A stretch of DNA of 64,000 nt from Megaustenia siamemsis (taxonomy: Eukaryota > Mollusca > Gastropoda > Stylommatophora > Ariophantidae): NCBI GenBank assembly GCA_032433765.1, contig JAVIAB010000024.1:15765648-15829647 (forward strand), given 5' to 3'. The notes beneath the pieces are model-generated. The model was not told where the DNA came from, made no database searches, and saw only the letters and a program-made list of their open reading frames with translations. A program made the position numbers and the translations under genes. Every line of letters begins with the position of its first letter. Positions within the stretch are counted from its first letter, which is position 1. Positions 10,638 through 21,539 of the stretch are shown piece by piece.

Positions 10638-10877
10638 TAGGGAGCGCGTGGTGGTTAGTGAACTTGATTACAAAGGACAAGAAGTTAGGTTCAATCCTGA
10701 CCGACGGCTTCGGTGTTCACCCAGCCTTAAATATGTACCGGTTTTTTCTGGGAAAGTAAATCGACACGGGCGTAATACCGACCACATTACCCCAAAAATC
10801 ACACCTCGATAGTCTATAAAAAATTATGGCCACAGACAGCATATTCCCTATACGCCACTTGGCGTGACAGGGCTCTT

Positions 10878-10879
<2 letters not shown>
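10638..10879 (+). mobile_element. SINE1, damaged A box
   Basis: The head reads gggagcgcgtggtggttagt, so the A box is lost. The B box is GGTTCAATCC. Body and 3' hairpin (acgccacttggcgt) are intact. It forms a tail-to-tail pair with the copy at 10974. Confidence 0.82.
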
Positions 10880-10938
<59 letters not shown>

Positions 10939-10943
10939 CGCGA
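10880..10943. repeat. (GA)n microsatellite
   Basis: Nearly pure GA for 55 bp, ending in a short GCGCGC run. It lies between two SINE1 copies and directly at the SINE1 tail. Confidence 0.95.
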
Positions 10944-10973
10944 GAAAACAATTAATTAATAATAGTAAATAAA

Positions 10974-11222
10974 AGTAAAGTACCCCCGTCACGCCAAGTG
11001 ACGTATAGGGAACATGGTGTTAGAGACCCTATATTTTACAGACCTTCAACACATGATTTTTTAGGTAATGTGGTCGGTATTACGCCCGTGCTGCTTTACT
11101 TTCCCAGAAAAAAATCCGGTACCCATTTAAGGCTGGGTGAACCCGGAAGCCGTCAGTTGGGATCGAACCCTACCCCTTGTTCTTTGTAGTCGAGTTCACT
11201 AACCACTGAGCTATCGCGGCTA
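10974..11222 (-). mobile_element. SINE1, full-length
   Basis: Minus strand, with an intact B box (GGTTCGATCCC read on minus) and A box (TAGCTCAGTGG). The 3' hairpin carries one mismatch (acgccaagtgacgt). Its 3' end faces that of the copy at 10638 across a GA repeat, giving a potential long hairpin. Confidence 0.88.
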
Positions 11223-11322
11223 AAACAATTAATAGCGGGGCATAAATAATATAAGAAAAAAGTAGAAGACTAAAAAGCGATCATTAATATATAAATATAT
11301 ATAACTCCAGCTGATTGGCTAT

Positions 11323-11355
<33 letters not shown>

Positions 11356-11879
11356 ATATATATATACATATATTAAACTGACAATGGCCAATCAACTGGA
11401 TTTAATGTACTCCCAAAAAATGTCGAGTTTGCAACCGTGACAAATAACACAATGGAGAACATTGTGTGAACAGCAAGTGGACAAATAATGAAGTCTACAA
11501 AACTCTGAATGCATTTTAAAATGAAGCACTTCACAATGAAGTACTTCACAATGAAGTACTTCACATTGAAGAAAAATTAATTCAGACAAATAAGTAAAAA
11601 TAAAATGGTACTAAATTGAAGAGTGTGATTAAGTGAGTACTTGTTGTTAGATGAATAGGACTGCAGTAAAAAAAAAATAGATGGACGTTTAGAAATCATA
11701 CAAATTATGGGATAAAACAAGTGGGAGGAAAATCAAAATAATTGATTTATTATAAAACTGATGAGTTTGTAGATCAACAATTATTGGCCGTAGTCTCAAT
11801 CTATGGCAGCGATTCCCCAATGTTTGACACCTGGGGCTCATTGTCCCTGATGATTTTATACCGGCGGAGACCTCATTGC
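11223..11879. other. AT-rich sequence with short repeats
   Basis: Contains (TA)n at 11290-11366 and, at 11504-11572, about three copies of a unit built on the palindrome gaagtacttc. No gene was recognised. The text cagcgattccccaatg at 11807-11822 faintly resembles a hAT end, but no partner was found. Confidence 0.5.
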
Positions 11880-12425
11880 TCTTATAAATTCTGGTAAACT
11901 CTGATTAATTGATATAAATTCTGGTAAACTCTGATTACTCGATATAAATTCTGGTAAACTCTGATTACTCGATATAAATTCTGGTAAACTCTGATTAATT
12001 GATATACATTCTGGTAAACTCTGATTAATTGATATACATTCTGGTAAACTCTGATTAATTGATATACATTCTGGTAAACTCTGATTAATTGATATAAATT
12101 CTGGTAAACTCTGATTAATTGATATAAATTCTGGTAAACTCTGATTCCTGATGTCAATTTTGGTAAACTCTGATTCCATGATACAAATTTTGTTAAACTC
12201 TGATTCCTTGATATAAATAATGTTAAACTCTGATTCCTTGATATAAATAATGGTAAACTCTGATTCCTTGATATAAATAATGTTAAACTCTGATTCCTTG
12301 ATATAAATAATGTTAAACTCTGATTCCTTGATATAAATAATGTTAAACTCTGATTCCTTGATATAAATAATATTGAACTCTGATTCCTTAATATAAATTT
12401 GGGTAACTTCTGATTCCCTGACAAG
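11880..12425. repeat. 30-bp minisatellite, about 18 copies
   Basis: Unit gatataaattctggtaaac plus tctgattaat, exact 30-bp period. The right part drifts to a tgttaaactctgattccttg subtype, so the array has two ordered subfamilies. Minus-strand open frames with a 10-residue period (INQSLPEFIS) are repeat artefacts. Confidence 0.95.
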
Positions 12426-12604
12426 ATATATGAGATGATAAATGACGTCAAAATTAACACTATCCAGCAGAAACTCGTTTGTGTGCCTAAAATATATTAG
12501 TCCGCGTGAACGTTGCCATTTTATGATTTCTAACCACTGAGTAGACACAATTTTTCAAAGGGATAGAACAAGCAATAGGGGTACCCTACAAATAAATATC
12601 ACAG

Positions 12605-12835
12605 TTGAAGGAATACATTTGGAGACAGTTCAGGGCTACAACTACCTTGGACATACTATAACCAATGGTTGAACGTGTAAAATTGAAATAAACAAAAGAA
12701 TAGGTATGGCAAAAAGTAATTTTAATGCCATGAAAAATATACTAACAACAAAACAAATAACAGCAGAGCTGAAACTAAGAATAGCAAAATGTTACATCTT
12801 CTCAATATTCCTGTATGGTGCAGAATCATGGACAT
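12605..12835 (+). mobile_element. LINE A3 fragment
   Basis: Internal A3 segment recognised by ggacatactataaccaatgg and atcttctcaatattcctgta. It is cut at 12835 where A1 sequence on the other strand begins, with no intervening bases. Confidence 0.75.
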
Positions 12836-13148
12836 GAACTTTCGATCTCGACAGTTATTTATCATTTCTGTTATTGACCTTCTGCCAAGCTATTCTCTTA
12901 AGCTGTCTGGTTTTTTTCTCTTTGCTTCCCTCTATCTCTTCGTCCCTCAATTTTTCCAGTTGTTACAATATATTCCAGCTGTTCTCTTCTCATTCCTTGG
13001 CCAAAAAATGATGATTGTTTCTTCCTAATATTGGAATTTAGCTCTCTTTTTGCTTTGGCCTCTTTCGGAATGTTTTCATAGTTCTTCTTAGCTGTCCGCG
13101 GTATACTCAACAGTCTTCTGTAAAACCACATTTCTACAGATTCCAGAT
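12836..13148 (-). mobile_element. LINE A1 fragment
   Basis: Minus strand, starting in ctttcgatctcgacag and running to the MWFYRRLL-type segment. The usual 3' end of A1 (about 45 bp with the tail) is missing, so the junction with A3 is a rearrangement rather than a clean insertion. Confidence 0.75.
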
Positions 13149-13221
13149 GGAAAAATAATATCAAAGAAATGAAATGCCTCCAGTCTGCAGTCCCATCTAA
13201 AAATATAAACTCATTGCTTTG

Positions 13222-13331
<110 letters not shown>

Positions 13332-13429
13332 GTATACCAGAATGATACTCTCTCACCTCCTAAAGCTTAACACAGCTTCTTTAAATAGTGGATCCAGTCC
13401 ACCTTAACAATATTGGCTGTTCTGAAGTG

Positions 13430-13770
13430 ATCAATCCCTGTAATCATTGTGTCCCCTGATTGACATGACAAGGGAGAGAAAGGGAGAAAGTAGTGGAAGT
13501 CTATCAGTGGTGTGACAATCCCTGTAATCATTGTGCCCCCTGATTGACATGACAAGGGAGAGGAATGGAGAAAGTAGTCGAAGTCTATCAGTGGTGTGAC
13601 AATCCCTGTAATCATTGTGCCCCTGATTGACATGACAAGGGAGAGGAATGGAGAAAGTAGTCGAAGTCTATCAGTGGTGTGACAATCCCTGTAATCATTG
13701 TGTCCCCTGATTGACATGACAAGGGAGAGGAATGGAGAAAGTAGTCGAAGTCTTTCAGTGGTGTGACATA
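13430..13770. repeat. 84-bp minisatellite, 4 copies
   Basis: Unit beginning cctgtaatcattgtgtcccc and ending tatcagtggtgtgacaat, period 83-84 bp. The last copy runs into an 85-bp segment that is repeated again at 14188. Confidence 0.92.
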
Positions 13771-14275
13771 CCTCTTCCTCTGAATTGATTCGCTGATTAT
13801 CGCCTCGGAAGATTCCCTCCACAATAATATTCATTTATTATTATTTGTCTCCAGCCTAAACCACTGGAAACTACTATTCGTGCTGTTTCGTCCTAAATGT
13901 TTGTCTGCAACGCAAGTATTCAGCCCTACCCTATCCAGGAGACACTTGTCTTAACAAGAAAAAATACAGATATTTCCGAGCTGTGATCGCGGCCTTATGC
14001 TATAGTCATGAGAACACCTGAGCGAAAGACATTGCCTATGAAGCTAATTTTTTAGTTAGCTGAGTGGCAGTGTTCCCTAGCGTTTGGCTATTCGTGGCAA
14101 GGCGCTGTGCCACTGAGTACGGGTTCGATCCTCCATTGGTGCATATTTTTTTCTGTTGATTATTTGTCAATTTTTCCGAGCGCTGTAAACATACCTCTTC
14201 CTCTGAATTGATTCGCTGATTATCGCCTCGGAAGTTTCCCTCTATAATAATATTCATTTATTAGTATTTGTCTCG
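13767..14275 (+). repeat. direct repeats of 85 bp flanking a tRNA-like sequence
   Basis: The segment acctcttcctctgaattgat through ataataatattcattta occurs at 13769-13851 and 14190-14275, about 95% alike. Between them, at 14053-14135, a tRNA-like sequence carries an A box (TAGCTGAGTGGC) and a B box (GGTTCGATCC) separated by a long middle, as in class II tRNA-derived SINEs. A functional tRNA is unlikely because no clean cloverleaf could be drawn. Confidence 0.5.
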
Positions 14276-14365
14276 TGCCCCAACAACCCCAGGTTTAAGG
14301 GATGACAAAGATGAGTACAAGTAAGGCAAACGACAAAACCCTCGCCGCGCCGCCCTTTCCAAAGT

Positions 14366-14640
14366 TAACGACGGTGTGTTTCATCCGTTCTGATCATGTT
14401 TCAATATTCCGATTGTTTACAATGATATCGTATGACAAGGAACAGTTGACTGTGTTCACTTTCTGTGCGGTTTCGCCGTATGTCTTTTGGCGTGTGCTGA
14501 GACTGCTATGATGGCGACTACAGCTACCTTTCTTTGTTTGGGAGATGGGTTAGTAATTCGGATGATTCCACTGGCACGGGCGGTTGAGCAATTATGGATT
14601 TTAATTCGTTTGCAGCGATACCCACGGGAGCTGCAATGAA
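14366..14640 (+). repeat. dispersed repeat X, copy 2
   Basis: Shares gtcttttggcgtgtgctgag and attccactggcacgggcggt with the copies at 9850 and 51150. It lacks the first 70 bp present in those, but extends 40 bp further at the other end (attttaattcgtttgcag). Confidence 0.7.
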
Positions 14641-15174
14641 TACTTTTTTGGAACCACTGGTCTAAGGTCACAACAGTTTTAGTCTCGTATTGTTGCAATT
14701 CCCTCGCGTGTACGGCACTTGCGTAACAAGAGTACACACAATCCAAAACATCATAAAATAACACAAGAACTCATTGAAACCAACCATTACCAAAGGCACG
14801 CGACAGGCACACGAAACATTAAAACACTTGATGTCTTTTAAAACAATAAACAAAGACTTTCAAGAACTCTAACAGCAGAACGGAAAAAAACGAAACAAAC
14901 TTCTAACAATTTATCAATAGTGTGACATTTTAAATTCTGGAGCGCCTGAAGTACTTTTCAATGATAAAAATATTTATGTTTTCAACAACATTAGCAGAAT
15001 GGACAAGACCTCACAGCATATGTCTAGATCTATACTAAACCATTAGTTTCTTTTTAACCGGGACAAAGGTAAAGAAATAATTAGATAATGAAATATTGTC
15101 CTTGTCGTATTTCTCGAACTGAGAACGTGAAACCGCGTTATCTGCCTTCTTAAGCACGAACCGGATGTACAAAA
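14641..15174. other. unassigned sequence
   Basis: Includes a short ggtctaaggtca-type repeat at 14659-14716, like the window start. The remainder has no recognisable gene or repeat. Confidence 0.4.
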
Positions 15175-15840
15175 TATGCGCGTGAGTGTGTGTGCATGAT
15201 TGCGAGTGTGTGTGTGTGTGTGTGCACATGTATGTGAGTGAGTGTGCATGTATGTGCATGTATGTGAGTGAGTGTATGTGCATGTATGTGAGTGTCTGTG
15301 TATGTATGTGTATGTATGTGAGTGTGTGTGCATGTATGTGAGTGTGTGCGCATGTATGTGAGTCAGTGTATGTGCATGTATGTGAGTGAGTGCATGTGCA
15401 TGTATGTGAGTGTGTGTGCATGTATGTGAGTGTGTGTGTGCATGTAAGTGAGTGTGGGTGCATGTATGTGAGTGAGTGCATGTGCATGTATGTGAGTGTG
15501 TGTGCATGTATGTGAGTGTGTGTGTGCATGTAAGTGAGTGTGGGTGCATGTATGTGAGTGAGTGCATGTGCATGTATGTGAGTGTGTGTGCATGTATGTG
15601 AGTGTGGATGCATGTATGTGAGTGTGTGAGCATGTTTGTGAGTGAGTGTATGTGCATGTATGTGAGTGTGCGTGTGCATATATGTGAGTGTGTGTGCATA
15701 TATGTGAGTGAATGTATGTGCATGTATGTGTGTGATAATGTGTGCATGTATGTTAGTGTGTGTGCATGTATGTGTGTGAGAATGTGTGCTTGTATGTGAG
15801 TGTGTGTGCATGTATGTGTGTCAGAGTGTGTGCATGTCAA
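15175..15840. repeat. TG-rich minisatellite (20-22 bp unit)
   Basis: Unit tgtgtgcatgtatgtgagtg with variants. A roughly 120-bp higher-order block beginning gagtgcatgtgcatgtatgt is seen twice at 15385-15560. Long His/Thr-rich minus frames (258 and 265 codons) are artefacts. Confidence 0.95.
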
Positions 15841-16065
15841 TCATAATTGACTATATTAGTCTTCGTCACTCATAGTTGACTATGGATTTTACAGTGCCCC
15901 TAGAAATGTTAATTTTCTCTTTCCTTTCGCCTTGTATTCTCTTTCTCTATAAATCTATCTACTTCTTGTTTGAGTTGGAGCTTTAGAATGTGTTTGCAAA
16001 GATTGCGGTCTGCAGCTATTTCTTCCAGGCTTTAGGATTTATAGGACATTGGGAAGGTGTAAAAC

Positions 16066-16630
16066 AATACTATAACCAGTGATGGAAAATGTACAACTGA
16101 AATAAATAAAAGAATAGGTATGGCAAAAAGTAATTTCAATGCCATGAAAAATTTACTAACATCAAAACAAATAACAACAGGGCTAAAACTAAGAATAACA
16201 AAATGTTACATCTTCTCAATATTCCTGTATGGTGCAGAAACATGGACATTAGATCAGAAAACAGAACAGAAAATGAGATGTGGATTTATAGAAGAATAGG
16301 TAGAATTGGATGGGAAGAAAAGAAAACAAACGAGGAAGTTTTAAAACAACAAAAATGAAAAGAGAACTACTAAACACAATTAGAGCAAGACAAATGACAT
16401 ATTTCGGGTCATGTTAAAAGACACAACAGCCTACTAAAAGTAATATTGGAAGGGAAAATACAAAGTAAAAAAGGCAGATGCAGACCAAGACTAACATGGA
16501 CGAGTAACATCAAAAGATGGACAAGTCAATCTATGACAACCTGCACCATCAAAGCCAGAAACAGAGTGGAATTGTGATCCATGTTAGTCAACCTTCGCTG
16601 CGGAGATGGCACCCGATCATGATGATGATA
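16066..16630 (+). mobile_element. LINE A3 fragment
   Basis: Starts in actataaccagtgatggaaa and runs to the A3 3' signature and a (GAT)n tail. The coding part shows TWTLDQKTEQK and WIYRRIGRIGW equivalents but has frameshifts at about 16280 and 16350. Confidence 0.8.
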
Positions 16631-17207
16631 AAGACAATTCAACGCAAGGATACAAGCAAATCTTCATGTTCTTATAATGTAACAATCGAAGAGATAGATA
16701 CCTTAGTAAAGCTGAGAGTAATCATCATAACAACACTACTGAATGACGTATATATAACAGGGGACACATACCCGAAGATCAATTAAAATCTATCATTGTA
16801 GCCATCCAAAAAAAGTCAGAGCCATTGATTGTGAAGACCATCTCACTATCTCACTATATCATGAGCTATATGACCAAACTATTACTATGAATCATCGTGA
16901 GGCATGTAATGAGCAAGATAAAAGCGTAAAAAAAAAAAGAAACAATGTGAATTTATAGAAGGAAAAGACGCAATAGTGAGAGTATGCACCCTGAGAACAT
17001 TGATAGACAGAGCTATAGAGGTAAAGAAAGATCTAAATGTGCTACATAGATTACACAAAAGCCTTTGACCAAGTAAAGCGTATGGAAATAATCAATATGC
17101 TGGAGAAATTAAACATTGGGCAAAGATCTGAGAATCATAAAATACATGTACTGGCAACAAACATGTTTGTAAATCTGAAACATTTGTTCTCACTTTGCAG
17201 AGAAAAT

Positions 17208-17454
17208 GAGCCGCGATAGCTTAGTGGTTAGTGAACTGAACTACTAAGGACAAGAGGTAGGGTTCGATCCCAACGGACGGCTCCGGTTCACCCAGCCTTA
17301 AATGGGTACCGGATTTTTTTTCTGGAAAAGTAAAGTGGCACTGGCGTAATACCGACCATCAAAAATCATGTGCTGAAGGTCTGTAAAATATATGGTCGCT
17401 AACACCAAATTCCCTATACGCCACTTGGCGTGACGGGGGTACTTATTTACTTAC
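17208..17454 (+). mobile_element. SINE1 inserted in LINE A2, 13-bp TSD
   Basis: Flanked by the perfect direct repeat ttgcagagaaaat at 17195-17207 and 17455-17467, which fixes both ends of the element. The A box has one change (TAGCTTAGTGG); B box and 3' hairpin are intact. Confidence 0.93.
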
Positions 17455-17689
17455 TTGCAGAGAAAATATTTTGAAATGAATAGTAGACAAATAGGCAACT
17501 AAAGTCAACGGTCACAACAAAAACAATCTGTGATATGTCGATCATACAGTCTTAATATCAGAGTGAGAAAATGAACTACAAGAAATGATAGATAAAACAA
17601 AGGAACAAGAAAGGTCTTATCAAACATTTGTCTGGTACATCACTAGAAGAGAAATGTTGAAATGCTTGTTTACAACGGGCAAAATGCAG

Positions 17690-18339
17690 AAATTCTCAAG
17701 ACCTACAATTAAATATCAAAGTTGAAGGAATACATCTAGAGACAGTTCAAAGCTACAACTACCTGGGACATACTATAACCAGTGATGGAAAATGTAAAAC
17801 TGAAATAAAGAATAGGTATGGCAAAAAGTAATTTCAATGCCATGAAAAATATACTAACATCAAAACAAATAACACCAGGGCTAAAACTAAGAATAGAAAA
17901 TGTTACATCTTCTCAATATTCCTGTATGGTGCAGAAACATGGACATTAGACCAGAAAACAGAACAGAAAATTGAGCCCTTGAAATGTGGATTTACAGAAG
18001 AGTAGGTAGAATTGGATGGAAAGAAAAGAAAACAAACGAGGAAGTTTTAGGACGACTAAGGGTGAAAAAAGAACTACTAAACACAATTAGAGCAAGACAA
18101 ATGAAATTTGTTGGTCATGTTAAAAGACACAACAGTCTAATAAAAGTAATATTACAGGGGAAAATACAAGGTAAAAGAGGCAGAGGCAGACCAAGACTAA
18201 CATGGACGAGTAACATCAAAAGATGGACAAGTCAGCCTATGATAATCTGCACCATCAAAGCAAGAGACTGAGTGGAATGGCGCTCCATGGTAGCCAACCT
18301 TCAATGCGGAGACGGTACCCAATGATGATGATGATGATG
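17690..18339 (+). mobile_element. LINE A3 inserted in LINE A2, 9-bp TSD
   Basis: Flanked by aaaatgcag at 17681-17689 and 18340-18348. This defines the A3 3' terminus as a run of GAT triplets (18322-18339) and shows 5' truncation. The frame at 17984-18271 encodes MWIYRRVGRIGWKEKKTNEE through GKRGRGRPRLTW. It lacks the RT catalytic core. Confidence 0.92.
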
Positions 18340-18603
18340 AAAATGCAGGGAAAGAAAGATGACGATAACAAAGAGAGAAGTTTCTAGATAGCTTGGTGAC
18401 GTGGCACGATAAACATTGAGCAACAGGACTGATACGATACACTGTGGATAGATAATTGTGGAAGAACATGATCGCTATCATCAACCGATAAGGCACATGA
18501 TGAACATGATATGATGTTATCAATTGCTCCTCGTTTTTACTTATTTCCATACAGTGATTTATTATTGTATTTGTTTATACTTCACTTTATAGTAATTTAT
18601 ATT

Positions 18604-19462
18604 TAAGGCAAGGTTGTGTGTTTTCACCAGATTTGTTTAATATGTATAGTGAGATTATTTTAAGATCCATAAGGGGCATATCTGGAATAACAATCGGAGG
18701 TCATAATTTAAATAATGTAAGGTATGCTGATGATACAGTATTAGTCGGTAAGAGTGAAAATGAGATACAAGAAATGGATATTATAGCGAAGGAAAGCAAA
18801 AAAAAGGGACTCAGCCTTTATAGCAAAAAGATAGAAGTAATGGTAACAACAAAGAAAAAGTGCAAAATAAAGACAAATGGAACAATATTAAAACAGGTAA
18901 ATGAATTTAAATATTTTTTAAAGATGTACAAAAGAGGTGAGATGCAGAATGGCTCAGGCAAAAGCAGCTTTCCAAAAAATGAGGAAGATATTGTGCAATC
19001 CATTTTTGACAAAGAAAAAGAGTTAAATGTTATGTAGAGCCAGTTTTAACATATGGATTTGAATCATGGACAATATGACAAAAGACAAGAAAATCACTGG
19101 AGTCTGTAGAAATGTGGTATTACAGAAGAATGCTGAGAATAACATGGACAGCTAAGAAGAGTAATGAAAACGTTCTGAAAGAGGCCAAAGCAAAACTGAG
19201 CTAATTTCCAATATTAGGAAGAAACAATCATCATTTTTTGGCCATGCAATGGGAAGAGAACAGCTGGAATATATTGTAACAAGTGGGAAAATTGAGGGAC
19301 CAAGAGATAGAGGCAAGCAAAGAGGAAAGGTACTAGACAGCTTAAGACAAAGGCTTGGCAGAAGGTCAACAACAGAAATGATAAATAACTGTCTAAATCG
19401 AAAGTTGTGGAGAGACATGATCACCTACGCCAGCAGGCCCGGTACTTGATAATTGAGATGAT
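18604..19462 (+). mobile_element. LINE A1 fragment with YADD box
   Basis: The open frame 18618-19037 includes RT motif B remnants (SPDLFNMYSEIILRSIRG preceded by aggcaaggttgtgtg), the intact YADD box near 18722-18733 and KESKKKGLSLYSKK. Frameshifts follow, and the C-terminal part is read at 19249-19449 (REQLEYIVTSGKIEG to MITYASRPGT). It ends with the A1 3' end. Dead, but one of the longer A1 copies here. Confidence 0.85.
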
Positions 19463-19527
19463 GATATAGTACTATCAATTATTTTAGATTTTCAATTTTC
19501 TTATACAGTGCTGAAATAGGTGAGAAC

Positions 19528-20728
19528 AATGTGGATTTGTGGCAGGAGATGGCGCAAATAATGCAATATACAACCTCAGAACATTGATAGAAAGAGCTAT
19601 AGATGTAAAGAAAGATCTATATATGTGAATTATAGACTACACAAAAGTATTTAACAAAGTAAAGCATGCGGAAATAACCGGTATGCTGGAAAAATTAAGC
19701 ATTGGTGGCAAGGATTTAAAAATCATTTTAAAAAACATGTACTGGCAACAAACAGAGGCCATTAGAATTAGCAACCAAACAGGACAGTAGCAATACATAA
19801 AACAAGGAGTCAGACAAGGCTGTGTTCTGTCGCCAGTTTTCACTTTACAGCGAATATATTATGCGATCAATAGCGGACAAAAAGGGAACTGAAATCAACG
19901 GTCACAACATAAATATTTGCTACATGCGGATGACACAGTCTTACTAGAAGTGACAAAAAAGAATGGGACACAAAATGAACTAGAAGAAATAATATTCATA
20001 ATAGTAAAAGAAAGCAAAAAGAAAGGTCTCAGTCAGAATAGTAAGAAAACAGAAGTAATGGTTATATCGAAGAAACAATCATCACCATCATGCAGCATAA
20101 AAATAAACAGGTCAAATCTGAAACAAATGCAACGAGTTAAATACTTGGGCACAATAATTACATCAGATGGGAGATGCACCACAGAAATAAAAAGCAGAAT
20201 AGATCAGGCCAAAATAGCATTTCAGAAAATGAAAAACATTTTATGCAATAAGTCTATGTCAATAGAAGTGAAAAAGAGAATTCATCGGTGCTTATATACA
20301 GCCATTTCTGACTTATGGAAGCGAATCGTGGACAGTAGACAAGCAAATGAAAAGACGATTAGAGGCCACAGAGATGGGAATTCTCAGAGGAATGTTGAAA
20401 GTTTCCTGGACAGCTAAAAAGAAAGACCAACCGAGGTGTTCTTAAAGAGGCCAACACAAAAAGGGAGCTCTTTGAAAAAAAACCTGCAGAAAGAAACAAT
20501 CGTCACATTTCCGTCACATGAGGAAAGGAAAGTTGCAATACTTGGTTACAACTGGCAAAATACAGGGAAAGAGATATCGCGGACAACACAGACAGAGGAT
20601 ACTAGATAGCTTGGCGTCATGGCATGGAAAACAGTCACCAACAGAACTGATACGATGCACAGTAGATAGTAGATTGTCGAAGGACATAATCGCTTGCCCC
20701 AACCGGTATGGCACATGATGATAAAGCT
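19528..20728 (+). mobile_element. LINE A2, longer RT fragment
   Basis: Runs from the RT fingers/palm (ggagatggcgcaaataatgc) through a motif A remnant and motif B (gtcagacaaggctgtgtt) to the catalytic box, which reads HADD instead of YADD at about 19922-19934. It then runs to the A2 3' end and tail. Multiple stops and frameshifts. The open frame 19917-20417 covers the connector region. Confidence 0.85.
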
Positions 20729-20786
20729 TATTTATTTCTTTAAAATGTTTTACTTATTCTTGGTTCAATAAAATATCATTTTCCTG

Positions 20787-21106
20787 AGGACCTCGGTAGC
20801 CTAGTTGGGAAAACCACCGGACTGATCTACCGCCGCTCGGACAACCCGTGTTCAATTCCCGCTGGAAGCAGTGTGAGTTGCAATCGTGGTTGGAAAAAAA
20901 AGCCCCGCGGTCGACCTAGCCGCTGGCAGAAATAGGTACCAGAGTATTACTCTGGGAAGGTGAAGAGTGCCGCCTAGCAACTTGAGTTTCGATGCGTGAA
21001 GCGACACTATCAAGAAGTCTCCGAACACTTCTGGATAGGCGGCCGGGCACAAATTGGTGAAAACTCGCGTGCTAAGATGTCGATTCAAGTCTCGTACTTT
21101 ACCTTT
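20787..21106 (+). mobile_element. SINE2, full-length
   Basis: The head has an A box (GGTAGCCTAGTTGG) and a B box (GTTCAATTCCC). The body includes ccccgcggtcgacctagccg, and the 3' end is 'ttcaagtctcgtactttacc'. The last 30 bp supply the start codon and first residues of the EGF-like open frame that follows. Confidence 0.85.
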
Positions 21107-21493
21107 ATCGTTTTTCTATTGGTATCAATCTCCTTCGATTGTTCCGGGTCTTGCCTCATTGTCTGTCCTTTATTTGAGGAAAAATCTGGAAAATGCCTAC
21201 AATGTAAACATCTTGGCTATACCTGTAATGACACTTGTCCCGATGGTAATTTTGGGCTACAGTGCGAACAGATGTGTTCTGATGGTTGTGACATCATATG
21301 TACTCTCAAATGTCCGGACAACTGTTTCAACGACACCTGTCAACAGTTGATCGGGAATCTGTACATGCAAGAGAACGTTCTATGGGTCAGACTGCACTCT
21401 CAAATCTCCGGACAACTGTTTAACGAAACCTGTGATTCCCACGTTCAGAAGAGTCTGCCGACTACAACAAGCCCAAGCATATGGACACTTTAA
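21077..21493 (+). pseudogene. EGF-like cysteine-rich secreted protein fragment
   Basis: The open frame reads MSIQVSYFTFIVFLLVSISF, a signal-peptide-like hydrophobic start. It is followed by about 100 residues with many cysteines, including CPDGNFGLQCEQMC and CTLKCPDNCFNDTC. The CxDGxxGxxC spacing resembles the EGF repeats of MEGF/scavenger-receptor-F-type extracellular proteins. The N-terminal residues come from the 3' end of SINE2, so this start may be fortuitous. A plausible intron 3' splice site (tgtcctttatttgag) ends near 21177. A 94-bp tandem duplication (tgtactctcaaatgtccgg at 21299, repeated at 21393) shifts the frame, so the last 35 residues are out of register. A gene fragment or exon remnant is more likely than an intact gene. 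Confidence 0.5.
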
Positions 21494-21539
21494 TGTGTTT
21501 CTGTGATGACATGGTTCATTTTTTGGTGTTTTTTAGTGA

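Larger units (their letters stand above)
16930..18505 (+). mobile_element. LINE A2 copy interrupted by SINE1 and LINE A3
   Basis: The host fragment includes RT motif A in degraded form (YIDYTKAFDQVKRMEIINML at 17037-17110), then a remnant of the tatgtcgatcatacagtc catalytic box, and ends in the A2 3' end near 18490. Two later insertions split it: SINE1 at 17208-17454 and LINE A3 at 17690-18339, both with target-site duplications. The host frame is broken in many places. Confidence 0.8.

Noticed and set aside
11807..11822. hAT terminus (cagcgattccccaatg)
   Set aside because: No inverted partner, TSD or transposase sequence was found around it.
15035..15840. His/Thr-rich minus-strand frames of about 260 codons
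   Set aside because: Pure products of a TG/CA-rich minisatellite.
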